This document shows, in pieces, positions 23,289 through 32,416 of a DNA stretch of 52,413 nucleotides (position 1 is the stretch's first letter; each line of letters starts with the position of its first letter). The position numbers and the translations under genes were made by a program. The DNA lies in NCBI GenBank assembly GCA_013289145.1, contig JABDAM010000007.1:1-52413 (forward strand). Reading direction: 5' to 3'. The notes beneath the pieces are model-generated. The model was not told where the DNA came from. It was given only the letters and a program-made list of their open reading frames with translations, and did not search any database. The DNA comes from Alphaproteobacteria bacterium (GTDB lineage Bacteria > Pseudomonadota > Alphaproteobacteria > UBA11073).

Positions 23289-23672
23289 TCATAATTTTAC
23301 TCCCATTCTTACCAGCCACATGCCGAGGATCAGTGCGAGCAAAGAAATTCCAACCGAAGCAAACAAATAAATCGCCGCTTGTATATATTGCCCGCGTTCG
23401 AACAGCATGATGGTATCGAGTGAAAAACTGGAAAACGTCGTAAAGCCGCCCAGAATGCCGACGGTTAAAAAGGCGCGGACATTTTGCGGGGTATCCCACA
23501 CGTGGGCGAACGTGGAAATCAAAACACCCATCAGGAATGAACCCAAAATATTAATCACCAGAATGCCGAGCGGAAAATCACGGTGCCAGATTTGCATGAC
23601 CCCGGTATTGACGAAATGACGCGCCACCGCGCCCAATCCGCCGCCCAGGAATACTGCAATTACTGTTTCCAT
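23289..23672 (-). CDS. crcB: CrcB/Fluc fluoride channel
   Basis: Fluc proteins are dual-topology dimeric fluoride exporters of the inner membrane. The 127-residue protein has four hydrophobic segments and the family motifs GGGLGAVARHFV near the start, GILVINILGSFLMGVL with the conserved Asn, and GILGGFTTFSSFS with the phenylalanine-track residues. The frame is open further upstream, but GGAG five nt before ATG 23672 supports this start. No fluoride riboswitch consensus was found in the leader. Possibly co-transcribed with ffh downstream. Confidence 0.94.
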   Translation of the reverse strand: METVIAVFLGGGLGAVARHFVNTGVMQIWHRDFPLGILVINILGSFLMGVLISTFAHVWDTPQNVRAFLTVGILGGFTTFSSFSLDTIMLFERGQYIQAAIYLFASVGISLLALILGMWLVRMGVKL

Positions 23673-23996
23673 CATTACTCCAAACATCCCAAACGCCATT
23701 GAGGCCGGCGAGCGCAACGCGCGGACCGGCCTAGATCCTCGGGTCGTGCGAACCGTATGTACGGCGCCGCCCGGCTGGACCCCCATTGCAAAATGCCTTG
23801 GGATAAAAGCGGGATAAGGCCCCTCAGCCCAAAAGTCAAGAATTTTTAGCGTTATTTGATCATCAGGCGGATAAATAACATCCTTGCCGATTTTTTATGA
23901 AAGTAATCGCAGAAAAACTTTGACTCTTACCCCCCAGGCACGCCTATAAGAGTGCAAGGGTAATCCTGAACACACAACAGACTTTGGAGATAAAAA
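23673..23996. other. Gene-free stretch with hairpins between crcB and the lipoprotein-like gene
   Basis: Holds a strong hairpin at 23701-23732 (AGGCCGG against CCGGCCT), a short palindrome CCGTATGTACGG close by, and GC-rich sequence to about 23790. An AT-rich part with the promoter of the gene at 23997 follows. The in-frame extension of crcB through the GC-rich part looks spurious. The hairpin block resembles another palindromic repeat, but no second copy was seen in this window. Confidence 0.5.
23920..23950 (+). promoter_or_regulatory. Promoter of the lipoprotein-like gene
   Basis: TTGACT (23920-23925) and CTATAA/TATAAG (23944-23950), spacer 18-19 bp. GAAAGTA occurs upstream but at the wrong distance to count as the shared box. 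The leader is about 40 nt with GGAG. Confidence 0.5.
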
Positions 23997-25673
23997 ATGA
24001 ACTTACAATCCACCTTGGGCCTCGGCCTTCAAATAGCGCAAGCTGCATATGCAAAAGTTAGGCAAGCACCTAACAAATTGACTGCCGCGGCAGTTGCGGG
24101 TGTTACTCTATTTATTGCGGTTGGCTGCGGCGGCGGCGGTGGTGGCGGTGGTAGCCCTATCACGGCAAACGATGGTGTGTCTGTTTATGCCTCCCTTTGG
24201 CAGCAGAGCGATCCGCAGGTTGTCGCAAAACGCGTGGCTGCCATGCAGCAGGCGTTCGCGTTGCATGATAACGCAGTGACGGGTTTGTCAAAAGATTCTA
24301 CATCACCGGAAGAAGTGCTGATCAACAGCGCATCCAATTTTACAAAGAATGCGCCTGCGCAACCGGCAAATGGATCCTATTCCGACATTAATAATAATTA
24401 CATGCTTACGGAAGGCATGGCGGCGGCTCAGGGCGGCAACGGTGGAACTGTAACGTTTCCTTTGGCTCAGTACTCCGCTATTTTCAAGCAACTGGACAAG
24501 CTTTCGGCGAGCTCCAATGCGACTGATATCGCGGTGGCGGCGGCTAACATCAGCACGATGCTCGGCAAGGCTAAAGGCGTAATCGCTCCATCATCTTCTG
24601 CTGCGGCTGAAGCTGTGGATCTCTACAACAAACTGACAGGCACCAGCGGCGTTGGCGGAACGACGAAGTTGGATGATTTCTGGACTGCTTGGAAGGCCTT
24701 TGTTGCCAGCCCATCCGACACAACGGCTGGTACGGCATCCACCAAAGCGGCTGCACTGGGCGTAACGATCCCATCGACCTATAGTTCAACGGGTAACTTG
24801 GCGGCAGGTCAATCGGCATTGGGCGTTTTCCAAGGCCGTGGCGAAATCATCCGCGAGTCTGCTGATGGCAAGACGTTTGAATACGACATCATCGGCCAAA
24901 GCGGCGGCGACACAACGCAAGTTGGCCGCGGCGGTGTTGACCTGATCGGCGGCACGCAAGGCAGCGAAGCGGTTAATCTTTTATCCGTTGATCCGACCCA
25001 AACAAATGGTTGGGAAGCTGTATCTGGAGCCATCAAGGATACCTTCACTGTAAAAGACGGCGGCAACGGCACGACTTCGATCAATCCGACGGATCCTGCT
25101 GGCGCAGCGGCTTTCAGTGCGGATACGAATAACAAAAACGCGTCCGGTTTGGCGTCTGATCTGACCAAGTTTGGATTCCCTGTTCAGAGCAACATCGTTC
25201 CATTCGATCCAGATCCAACGGTTGCCGGTGCGACAAAAGGATTTGTGGAATATGGCTATGCGCCAGGCCAAGGTTCTGCGGCTTTGAACGGCTTCAACTC
25301 TTATGGCTTTATCAACAACGCGTATCCTGCCAACTCAGACTACGCCCTGGTAACGCAAGCGGGTCCGAACGCCTTTATTGCTTCTTCAGGCACTTTCATC
25401 GCCAAGGTAAAAGTGGGTTCCTTCTCACAAACGAGCCAGAGCACGTCAAGCGCTGCTTGGGATGCTGATTGGCAAGCTGCCGGTAAAGCATACGGTTTCG
25501 TGGTGGATGATACGCCTCCAACACCGGCTGAGATCAAAATGATCAATGCTATGCGTGCAAGAACTGCGGCTGCGTCGCAAAGCCCAGGCTTGCAGAGTTT
25601 GTTGAACCCAGTTGGCGCAGCTAAACCAGCTGCTCAGCCTCGCGTTTCAACGGGTCTGCGGTTTGGCAACTAA
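23997..25673 (+). CDS. Large Ser/Thr/Ala/Gly-rich lipoprotein-like protein, 558 aa
   Basis: The N-terminus is a long basic arm (residues 1-30) and a hydrophobic segment (AAAVAGVTLFIAVGC, to 44). It meets a Cys followed by eight Gly, a lipobox-like site that suggests a surface or periplasmic lipoprotein with a flexible glycine linker. The rest is polar and repeat-poor, with beta-looking segments (GRGEIIRESADGKTFEYDII, FVEYGYAPGQGSAALNGFNS, TFIAKVKVGSF). No family recognised. Its codon use, richer in GGC/ACG and poorer in G-ending Leu codons, looks like that of a highly expressed gene. A perfect terminator follows, so it is monocistronic. Confidence 0.8.
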   Translation: MNLQSTLGLGLQIAQAAYAKVRQAPNKLTAAAVAGVTLFIAVGCGGGGGGGGSPITANDGVSVYASLWQQSDPQVVAKRVAAMQQAFALHDNAVTGLSKDSTSPEEVLINSASNFTKNAPAQPANGSYSDINNNYMLTEGMAAAQGGNGGTVTFPLAQYSAIFKQLDKLSASSNATDIAVAAANISTMLGKAKGVIAPSSSAAAEAVDLYNKLTGTSGVGGTTKLDDFWTAWKAFVASPSDTTAGTASTKAAALGVTIPSTYSSTGNLAAGQSALGVFQGRGEIIRESADGKTFEYDIIGQSGGDTTQVGRGGVDLIGGTQGSEAVNLLSVDPTQTNGWEAVSGAIKDTFTVKDGGNGTTSINPTDPAGAAAFSADTNNKNASGLASDLTKFGFPVQSNIVPFDPDPTVAGATKGFVEYGYAPGQGSAALNGFNSYGFINNAYPANSDYALVTQAGPNAFIASSGTFIAKVKVGSFSQTSQSTSSAAWDADWQAAGKAYGFVVDDTPPTPAEIKMINAMRARTAAASQSPGLQSLLNPVGAAKPAAQPRVSTGLRFGN

Positions 25674-25692
25674 GCCTTAGCAAATCAATTCC

Positions 25693-25723
25693 AAACCCCC
25701 GCCAAATCGGCGGGGGTTTTTTA
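25693..25723 (+). terminator. Rho-independent terminator
   Basis: AAACCCCCGCC (25693-25703) pairs with GGCGGGGGTTT (25709-25719) around a 5-nt loop and runs into TTTTTT. It ends the gene at 23997. Confidence 0.95.
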
Positions 25724-25762
25724 TTGGGTGACGTTCGCGGTGCCGCGTGATACCAAAACATC

Positions 25763-26578
25763 ATGCGCGTGGCGGTTTTGATTTGCGTTTATAACAATCC
25801 GGATGGCTTGCGCCGGACGCTGGACAGTCTGCGCGGCGAGGCGGGGGATTTCACCGTCGTCGTCGTGGATGACGGCAGCCCGGCGGCGGCCGTGATTAAC
25901 GCCGCCGATTATTCCTTTCCCATCCATCTGCACCGCTTGCCGCAAAACGGCGGCATCGAATACGCTTCGAATAAAGCCGCCGCCATCGCTCACCGCCTGG
26001 GCGCGGAATTTATCGCGCGGATTGATGCGGGCGATTTGTGGGTGCCGGGGCGGCTGGCCTTGCAACTCGCCGCGCTGGATGCCGATCCGAAATGCGTCGT
26101 CGTCGGCTGCGCGGCGGAGGCGTTTTATCCCAATGGCGAAAAGGCGATGGTGATCCGCCATCCGAGCGGTGATGCGGACATCCGACGTTTCATGCATATC
26201 AATTCCGCCTTTGCGAATGTCACCACGCTCATCCGCCTATCCACCGTAATCGCGGCGGGCGGTTACCCCATCAACTATCCGGCGGCGGAGGATTATGCGC
26301 TTTATTGGCGTTTGCTGCGCATCGGCGAGGGGATGAACCTCGACATCATCGGCACGCGCTTTGAATATGCCAATCCGGCATCCATCAGCAACCGCCGCTA
26401 CCGCGCGCAGCAGGTCAGCCGTTTGCGCCTACAACTGCGCTATTTCGATCCGGTAGTGAAAGAAAGTTATCAGGGCTTGGCGCGCAGCCTGATCGCGATT
26501 TTAGTGCCGCGGAAATTGTTACAGCGGTTCAAAAAAATCCTCGGCCTGCGCGGCGCGAATATCACGGCGGCTGAATAA
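25763..26578 (+). CDS. Family 2 glycosyltransferase
   Basis: A cytoplasmic GT-A fold glycosyltransferase. The N-terminal strand and nucleotide-binding part are MRVAVLICVYNNPDGLRRTL and VVVDDGSPAAAV. A DxD-like motif is in ARIDAGDLWVPGRLALQ, and the acceptor part includes FANVTTLIRLSTVI and AAEDYALYWRLL with the ED(Y) pair typical of family 2. The protein has 271 residues. No strong Shine-Dalgarno precedes the ATG at 25763. First of a three-gene polysaccharide cluster. The sugar donor cannot be predicted. Confidence 0.9.
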   Translation: MRVAVLICVYNNPDGLRRTLDSLRGEAGDFTVVVVDDGSPAAAVINAADYSFPIHLHRLPQNGGIEYASNKAAAIAHRLGAEFIARIDAGDLWVPGRLALQLAALDADPKCVVVGCAAEAFYPNGEKAMVIRHPSGDADIRRFMHINSAFANVTTLIRLSTVIAAGGYPINYPAAEDYALYWRLLRIGEGMNLDIIGTRFEYANPASISNRRYRAQQVSRLRLQLRYFDPVVKESYQGLARSLIAILVPRKLLQRFKKILGLRGANITAAE

Positions 26579-26622
26579 TAGGACAGCTTTTAACCATCAT
26601 TATTCTCACCTAGAATACCGCC

Positions 26623-28044
26623 ATGTCGGAGTCGAAACAGTCACAGCCCATCACCCGCCGCCAGCGCCGCCGCGAGAAAATCTGCGCGGTGTGGCTGTTT
26701 TTGGGTGATGTTTTAACGCTGGCTTTATCCTTTCCGCTGACCGCGTTTTTATCCGCGCATCTTTCGCACATGATCAGCGGCCGCGTGTTCCAAACCGGCG
26801 CGTGGGATATGCAGCGCCTGTGGATTTTCGCGGGCCTGTCGATTGTTTTGTTATTGTGGCTGACGAACAAAGGCCACTACCGCAAGCGCCAGGATTACGC
26901 CGCCGAAGCGCATGCGATCATTAAATCCGTTGCGATCATCGCATTGTGCGACAGCTTTTTGTTATTTGCTTTGAAATATGATTTCTCGCGCCTGTGGCTG
27001 GTGTCGAACTGGCTGGTGGCGGCGCTGGGCCTGTGCATGGTGCGGCCTTTGGTGAAAAATTTATTGATCAAATTCGGCTTGTGGAACATTCCCACCGTTG
27101 TCGTCGGCACGGGCGAGGGCGCGGCGCAGGTCGCCGACGCACTGCGCGCGCAACCCTATCTCGGCTATGATGTGCGCGAAGTTTATGTGCCGGATGAAGG
27201 CGATAATCTGCTCACGCGCCTGAATGTGACGGCGGTGAACTACGTGATTTTGGCGACATCATCGCTGCCCGCCGCGATAGCGCGGGATGTGCAGCAATTG
27301 CTCACGCGCGCGCGGGTGCCTTTTGCCTTTGCGCCGGCGGTGCATGGCTTGTCGCTGATCGGGATGGAGCAGCAGATTTTATTCTCGCATGATGTTTTGC
27401 TGATGGCGGTGCGCGATAACATCGCCCAGCCGATGGCGCGCGTATCGAAAATGCTGTTCGATTATGTGCTGGCGATGATCGGCCTCGCGGTGATTTGGCC
27501 GCTGTTATTGCTCCTGGCGTTTTTGATTAAAATTGAGGACGGCGGGCCGGTATTATACCGTCAGCGCCGCATCGGCCGCGGCGGGCGGGAATTCGATTGC
27601 TTTAAATTCCGAACCATGGCGGTGGATTCTGACACGCGGTTGCAGATGATCTTGGCCAACGATCCGCGCGCGGCGGCGGAATGGGCGGCGGATCATAAAC
27701 TGCGCGACGATCCGCGCGTGACGGATACCGGAAAATTCCTGCGCAAAATCAGCCTGGATGAATTGCCGCAATTATTAAACGTGCTGTTCGGCGACATGAG
27801 CCTGATCGGCCCGCGCCCCATCACCACGGATGAAGTGGAAAAATACGGCGATGACATCGGGTTTTATTATTCCGTGCGCCCGGGCTTGACGGGCCTATGG
27901 CAAGTCTCTGGCCGCAATAATGTTTCCTACGCGCGGCGTGTCGAGCTGGACGGCTGGTATTCCCGCAACTGGTCGCTGTGGCTGGATATTGTGATTTTGT
28001 TAAAGACGGTGCCAGTGCTGTTGTTGCGCAAAGGGTCTTATTAA
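26623..28044 (+). CDS. Polyprenyl-phosphate sugar-1-phosphate transferase (WbaP/WcaJ type)
   Basis: Starts surface polysaccharide repeat units by moving a sugar phosphate from UDP-sugar to undecaprenyl phosphate. The 473 residues form four N-terminal membrane helices (about 20-140), a Rossmann-like CoA-binding-fold region (about 150-265, [20 protein letters not shown]), a fifth hydrophobic segment ([20 protein letters not shown] region) and the catalytic bacterial sugar transferase domain ([60 protein letters not shown]). The layout fits WbaP (galactose-1-phosphate) or WcaJ (glucose-1-phosphate). The stop overlaps the next start (TAATG). Confidence 0.93.
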   Translation: MSESKQSQPITRRQRRREKICAVWLFLGDVLTLALSFPLTAFLSAHLSHMISGRVFQTGAWDMQRLWIFAGLSIVLLLWLTNKGHYRKRQDYAAEAHAIIKSVAIIALCDSFLLFALKYDFSRLWLVSNWLVAALGLCMVRPLVKNLLIKFGLWNIPTVVVGTGEGAAQVADALRAQPYLGYDVREVYVPDEGDNLLTRLNVTAVNYVILATSSLPAAIARDVQQLLTRARVPFAFAPAVHGLSLIGMEQQILFSHDVLLMAVRDNIAQPMARVSKMLFDYVLAMIGLAVIWPLLLLLAFLIKIEDGGPVLYRQRRIGRGGREFDCFKFRTMAVDSDTRLQMILANDPRAAAEWAADHKLRDDPRVTDTGKFLRKISLDELPQLLNVLFGDMSLIGPRPITTDEVEKYGDDIGFYYSVRPGLTGLWQVSGRNNVSYARRVELDGWYSRNWSLWLDIVILLKTVPVLLLRKGSY

Positions 28045-29402
28045 TGCTCGGCCTCGCCAAACCCGTTTGGAATATTTCAGGATACGCTTTGCTCGCATTG
28101 GTGGCCTTGGCGCCTGTGACGTTCGGCGCGGTTATGCCGTGGGCTTGGGCGATGTGTGCGGTTTTGTGCGGGGTAATTTTATTGGTTGCCGCTTTGCCGA
28201 CGATACTGGATTACGGCGCGCCTGCGCCGGATTGGCTGGCCTTGCGCTGGCCGGCGGCGTTGTGCGCGGTGGCACTGGTATGGGCGCTGTTTCAATTATC
28301 GCCTTGGCCTGCGGCGTGGCAATATCCGATTTGGTCTGTGACTAGGGACGTTTTAGGCAGGCCGCTGACGGGCGCGGTCAGTTTAAATCCGGCGGCGGGT
28401 TTGGAAATTATCACGCGCTGGCTGATGTACGCGGCGATTTTCGTGGTCGCTTACGTTTGGGGGCAGGATGCCAAGCGTTCGATGCGCGCGTTGAACGCGT
28501 TGGTGATCGTTGCGACGGTTTATGCCTTTTATGGTTTGATCGTTTTGTTTGCAGGCAGTGATTTGGTTTTGTGGATTCATAAACCGATGTATCAACTGGA
28601 CGTGACTGGACCATTTATCAATAAAAATAATTTCGCCAGTTATCTGGGCGCGGCGCTGGTGATTGCGATTGGCTTGCTGCTGCGCCGGATTATGCATGAC
28701 GCAACCGGAGCGGGCGTGCATGAGTTCTGGCGGCGGCTGATTGCCTTGCTGACGGGGCGCGCGCTGTATCTGACGGTGGCGGTGATTGTCTTGTTCACGG
28801 CGCTACTGCTCACGCATTCGCGCGCGGGATTGGCGAGTTTTGTGGTGGGGTTTGTGGTGCTTTTGGTGCTGTTGCGCCTTGCCGGATTACTCCAGGGTAA
28901 AATGTTTTTCTGGGGCGCTGGTGTCATGGCGGCGGTTTTGATCGCGCTGTTTTTCCTGTCGGGCGAAGGCGTGTTTTCCAGAATGGTCAGCGACGGCGAA
29001 CCGGCGCGGCCGCAGCTTTATACATTGGTGATGAATGCGATCGCCGACCGTCCGTGGCTGGGCAGCGGGTTGGGGTCTTTTCCGCAGATCTTTCAGATCT
29101 ACCGCACGGAGGATATCCCGCCGGAGTTTTTTACGGAGCGCGCGCATAGCGTCTATCTGGAAACCATGCTGGAGCTGGGAATTCCCGCCGCGCTGGCGCT
29201 TTTCGCTGGGCTGGGGTGGTTGATCTGCCGCATGGGTGCGAGCGTGACGGCGGATGCGCGTCACCGCACGATACCGGCGGTCTGTTCTGCCGCGGTTGTG
29301 GTGCTGTGCGTGCATAGCCTGGTCGACTTCCCGTTGCAGATACCGGGGATTACAATGACGTTTGCCTGGCTGTTGGGGTTGGGCGCGGCTCGTCTTCGCT
29401 AG
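28044..29402 (+). CDS. O-antigen ligase/polymerase-like membrane protein
   Basis: About ten to twelve hydrophobic segments over 452 residues, with the Wzy_C-type region near FVVGFVVLLVLLRLAG and the periplasmic loop that carries the conserved ARG and HSxYLE motif (THSRAGLASF, ERAHSVYLETMLELGIP). It belongs to the O-antigen ligase/polymerase family, which joins or polymerises lipid-linked glycans on the periplasmic face. Ligase and polymerase cannot be separated by sequence. The ATG at 28044 overlaps the upstream stop, so translation is coupled. Confidence 0.88.
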   Translation: MLGLAKPVWNISGYALLALVALAPVTFGAVMPWAWAMCAVLCGVILLVAALPTILDYGAPAPDWLALRWPAALCAVALVWALFQLSPWPAAWQYPIWSVTRDVLGRPLTGAVSLNPAAGLEIITRWLMYAAIFVVAYVWGQDAKRSMRALNALVIVATVYAFYGLIVLFAGSDLVLWIHKPMYQLDVTGPFINKNNFASYLGAALVIAIGLLLRRIMHDATGAGVHEFWRRLIALLTGRALYLTVAVIVLFTALLLTHSRAGLASFVVGFVVLLVLLRLAGLLQGKMFFWGAGVMAAVLIALFFLSGEGVFSRMVSDGEPARPQLYTLVMNAIADRPWLGSGLGSFPQIFQIYRTEDIPPEFFTERAHSVYLETMLELGIPAALALFAGLGWLICRMGASVTADARHRTIPAVCSAAVVVLCVHSLVDFPLQIPGITMTFAWLLGLGAARLR

Positions 29403-29551
29403 CGCTGCGCCGGGCGCGGCACAGGTGAATCTCAAAAAAATGACAAACAACCCTATAGACCCCCCATTTGGGCTGATAATATTATTAATATAATCCTATA
29501 AATTGCAAGATTGTTGCGCCGCCCAAAGATGCGTTTGAGGCGCATCTCCGC

Positions 29552-30094
29552 ATGAACGCAAGCAAAAATAACGTGCAATCCAGGCCGGAATTATGGTACC
29601 GATTAATGATGGCGCGGATGGCCCAGTCATTTTTATCGTTTTACAATCTTCCTTTTACGGTTGTGGTGGATGTTTCTGGACTTCACGCGGCGGTGGGCGG
29701 TGAAGAGGATGCCCTCATGGCCGTTCTGCATGGGTCAGATAAACCCTTTGATTATAATGTTGTAGGCATGACGCGTTTTCCCATGGAGGCCGCGTCAGCC
29801 CCCGATATCTTTTTTGTCAAAGGCAATGAGATGTTTGAAGTGGTTTCTTCGATCAGGCTTGATAAATTTCCGGAAAGCGATATTTGCCAGCAAATGCTGA
29901 GCGATATTCCTATTCTGGCTGACCTTCCATTATATGCCGTTTTCACAACCAAAACCGATAGGACTATCCGGTCATTGCCTAAAACATCGCTTATTCATCA
30001 ATTGGATTGCAATTCAGGCAGTCCGAAATGGATTACGCAAACCGTCATGTCTCATTTGCGGCAAGCCGGCTGCGATTCATTCGTGCCGGCTTAG
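29552..30094 (+). CDS. Orphan protein, 180 aa
   Basis: Not recognised. Soluble, alpha-beta. Repeated hydrophobic strands (PFTVVVDVSGLHAAVGGEED, PLYAVFTTKTDRTIRSL) alternate with helices. No signal peptide. The first ATG at 29552 lies in GC-rich sequence with a GAGGCGC-like element ahead but no clear Shine-Dalgarno. AT-rich sequence upstream contains TATAAT at about 29491, a possible -10. It lies between the polysaccharide cluster and purF and is convergent with purF. It does not carry the 19-bp box. Function unknown. Confidence 0.65.
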   Translation: MNASKNNVQSRPELWYRLMMARMAQSFLSFYNLPFTVVVDVSGLHAAVGGEEDALMAVLHGSDKPFDYNVVGMTRFPMEAASAPDIFFVKGNEMFEVVSSIRLDKFPESDICQQMLSDIPILADLPLYAVFTTKTDRTIRSLPKTSLIHQLDCNSGSPKWITQTVMSHLRQAGCDSFVPA

Positions 30095-30104
30095 TCGCCG
30101 CCTG

Positions 30105-31592
30105 TTAACTCACGCCGCGCTGTTCGTTCATTTTGCTGCTCTCGCGCGAGCGTAAAACTTTGAGTTGTGAGCCGAGAGTTGAGCGGAGGTGGCTGTCCGT
30201 CAATTCAATCGCGTAATCGCCGCTAAAGCATGCGTCGCAATATTGCGGTTGTTTGGCGTCACGTTTCGCTTCGCCGACCGCGCGGTAAAGGCCGTCGAGA
30301 GAGACGAACGCCAGGCTATCCACATTGATAAACTCACGCATCTGTTCGAGCGTGTGGGTGTGCGCCAGCAATTCGGATTCTTCGGGCGTATCGATGCCGT
30401 AATAGCAGCTATGCATGGTGGGCGGCGATGAAATGCGCATGTGCACTTCCTTGGCGCCGGCTGAGCGCACCATGTCGACGATTTTGCGGGAGGTTGTGCC
30501 GCGCACGATGCTGTCATCCACCAATATCACGCGCTTGCCTTCAATAATGCCGCGGTTGGCGTTGTGTTTGAGTTTCACGCCAAGGTGGCGGATGTGATCA
30601 GTGGGCTCGATGAACGTGCGGCCGACGTAATGGTTGCGGATGATGCCGAGTTCAAACGGCAATCCGGCGGCATCCGCATAGCCCAGCGCGGCGGGCACGC
30701 CGCTGTCGGGCACGGGGCAGACAATGTCGGCTTCAACGCCGGTTTCGCGCGCGAGTTCGCGGCCGATGGATTTGCGTACTTCGTAAACCGGGTGGCCTTG
30801 CAACATACTGTCGGGACGCGCGAAATAGACGTATTCGAAAATGCAAAACTTCGACGGCGCGGATTTAAATGGTTTGGATGACGTAATGCCTTTGCTGTTG
30901 ATCACCAGCATTTCGCCGGGTTCCAGATCGCGCACGAAATTCGCGCCGATGATGTCGAGCGCGCAGGTTTCTGACGTGACGATCGGCACGCCATGCAATT
31001 CGCCCAATGACAGCGGCCGCACGCCATAGGGATCGCGCACGGCGATTAATTGATCTTTCATCAAAGCGACGATGGAATAGGCGCCTTTGACCTGTTGCAA
31101 TGCCTCCGTCAGGCGTTTTTCCGCCGGACCGACGGCGCGGGCCATCAATTGAATGATGGCTTCGGTATCGCTGGTGGAGTGGAACAGCGCGCCTGCTTGC
31201 ACCAGCGCCTGGCGGATGGTGTTGGCGTTGGTGAGATTGCCGTTATGCGCCACCGCGAAACCGCCGAAATCGAAATCGGCGTAGAGCGGCTGGACGTTGC
31301 GCAATGCGCTTTCACCCGTGGTGGCATAGCGGTTATGGCCGATGGCCATGGTGCCTTTCAGGCGTGAAATCACATGCGGCTGGTTAAGCGTGTCGCCGAC
31401 GAGGCCGAGGGCGCGGTGGACGTGAAAATCGGTGCCGTCATAACTGACCACGCCGGTGGCTTCCTGGCCGCGGTGCTGGAGCGCGTGGAGGCCGAGGGCA
31501 GTCAGCGCAGAGGCGTCCGGGTGATTATAAACGCCGAAAATGCCGCATTCTTCGTGGAATTTATCGTTATCATGGGTGATGGGAAGGGTCAC
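30105..31592 (-). CDS. purF: Amidophosphoribosyltransferase
   Basis: First step of purine synthesis: PRPP plus glutamine gives phosphoribosylamine. The N-terminal glutaminase domain opens with a propeptide of about 15 residues before the catalytic Cys16 (FHEECGIFGVYN). The phosphoribosyltransferase domain has VILVDDSIVRGTTSRKIVDM. Cysteines in PSKFCIFEYVYF, TMHSCYYGID and QYCDACFSGDY match the four that hold the [4Fe-4S] cluster of the Bacillus-type enzyme. GTG start at 31592 overlaps the cvpA stop, so the two are coupled. 495 residues. Confidence 0.97.
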   Translation of the reverse strand: MTLPITHDNDKFHEECGIFGVYNHPDASALTALGLHALQHRGQEATGVVSYDGTDFHVHRALGLVGDTLNQPHVISRLKGTMAIGHNRYATTGESALRNVQPLYADFDFGGFAVAHNGNLTNANTIRQALVQAGALFHSTSDTEAIIQLMARAVGPAEKRLTEALQQVKGAYSIVALMKDQLIAVRDPYGVRPLSLGELHGVPIVTSETCALDIIGANFVRDLEPGEMLVINSKGITSSKPFKSAPSKFCIFEYVYFARPDSMLQGHPVYEVRKSIGRELARETGVEADIVCPVPDSGVPAALGYADAAGLPFELGIIRNHYVGRTFIEPTDHIRHLGVKLKHNANRGIIEGKRVILVDDSIVRGTTSRKIVDMVRSAGAKEVHMRISSPPTMHSCYYGIDTPEESELLAHTHTLEQMREFINVDSLAFVSLDGLYRAVGEAKRDAKQPQYCDACFSGDYAIELTDSHLRSTLGSQLKVLRSRESSKMNEQRGVS

Positions 31593-32257
31593 TGGCCGAT
31601 TGCCTCTTTCACCGCTTTAATTAGTTCTTTCACACTGGGATTGCCAGCGGAATCTTTGTCTTTTTTGGATTTATCTTTCTTTTCTTGGGCGGGTTCGGCC
31701 AATTCATCCTTTTTCTGCGCGGCTTTTTTCAGCGCGCCGAAATCCGTGCGCTGATCGTCATGGATTTGCGAGGGCGGAATGAATTTGCGCAATGCCTGGG
31801 CGCCGTCTTGTAGGAACGGGTAGGCGTGGGATTGCGTGAGCCAATCAGGGTAAATTTTAGGATCGATATAGAGGTTTACGAGGAGGTAGGGCAGCAGCAC
31901 AATCAGCGCGCCGCGCAAAAATCCGAACAAAAACCCCAGCGAATGATCGATGGGACGCGAGAGCAGCGCGCGCAGCGCAGTCGCGCCGATAATGGCGATC
32001 AGGTTGATGATGATAATGCAGCCCAGGAAAATAATTGCCCGGCTGAAAATCCGCGCCACGCCGTGGTCGGGCAGCAGGTCATGCAGCGGTCCGTCGAGCA
32101 GGTGGCCGGTGTGAGCCGTAATAATAAACGCCGCGATCAGGCCGAGGATGGAGAAAATCTCCCGGCTGAACCCCCGCCACGCCGCCCAGCCGACAGACCA
32201 GGCGAGGAGGGCGAGGATGATCCAGTCGAGGGTGTGGAGGGTATTCCAATCAGGCAT
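31589..32257 (-). CDS. cvpA: CvpA family inner-membrane protein
   Basis: CvpA proteins are four-helix inner-membrane proteins, first linked to colicin V production, and usually lie upstream of purF as here. Four hydrophobic segments occupy about residues 8-120 (LDWIILALLAWSVGWAAWRG, IFSILGLIAAFIITAHTG, RAIIFLGCIIIINLIAIIG, LGFLFGFLRGALIVLLPYLL). A Lys/Glu/Asp-rich cytoplasmic tail of about 65 residues follows. ATG 32257 gives the family start. Codons upstream in frame lie in a palindromic repeat and are unlikely to be translated. Confidence 0.9.
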   Translation of the reverse strand: MPDWNTLHTLDWIILALLAWSVGWAAWRGFSREIFSILGLIAAFIITAHTGHLLDGPLHDLLPDHGVARIFSRAIIFLGCIIIINLIAIIGATALRALLSRPIDHSLGFLFGFLRGALIVLLPYLLVNLYIDPKIYPDWLTQSHAYPFLQDGAQALRKFIPPSQIHDDQRTDFGALKKAAQKKDELAEPAQEKKDKSKKDKDSAGNPSVKELIKAVKEAIGQ

Positions 32258-32277
32258 CATATATGACCCAAAAGTTT

Positions 32278-32326
32278 TCCTCCCCCTTGAGGGGGGGGTA
32301 CCCTGCGAAGCAGGGGGGAGGGGGTG
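32278..32326. repeat. CTCCCCCTTGAGGGGG-type palindrome upstream of cvpA
   Basis: TCCTCCCCCTTGAGGGGG at the left and GAGGGGGTGA at the right bracket a GCGAAGC core. A second, inverted copy lies at 32418-32469, so the cvpA-radA gap is bounded by a divergent pair of the same element. Confidence 0.8.
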
Positions 32327-32416
32327 AATCTGCAAGGTAGAGATTAGAAGACAGGAAAGAAAGTATATGACGATAAAAGGATTTCATTTTCTGACATTTG
32401 ATCTCTGGCCTCACCA

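Noticed and set aside
23673..23786. In-frame extension of crcB to 23786, starting MGVQPGGAVHTV.
   Set aside because: The extra residues are coded by hairpin-forming GC-rich sequence and the family start at 23672 has its own Shine-Dalgarno.
23701..23790. Possible group II intron domain V, from CCGTATGTACGG near GTGCGAACC.
   Set aside because: The 34-nt domain V core with its AGC triad and bulge could not be matched, and no intron protein is nearby.
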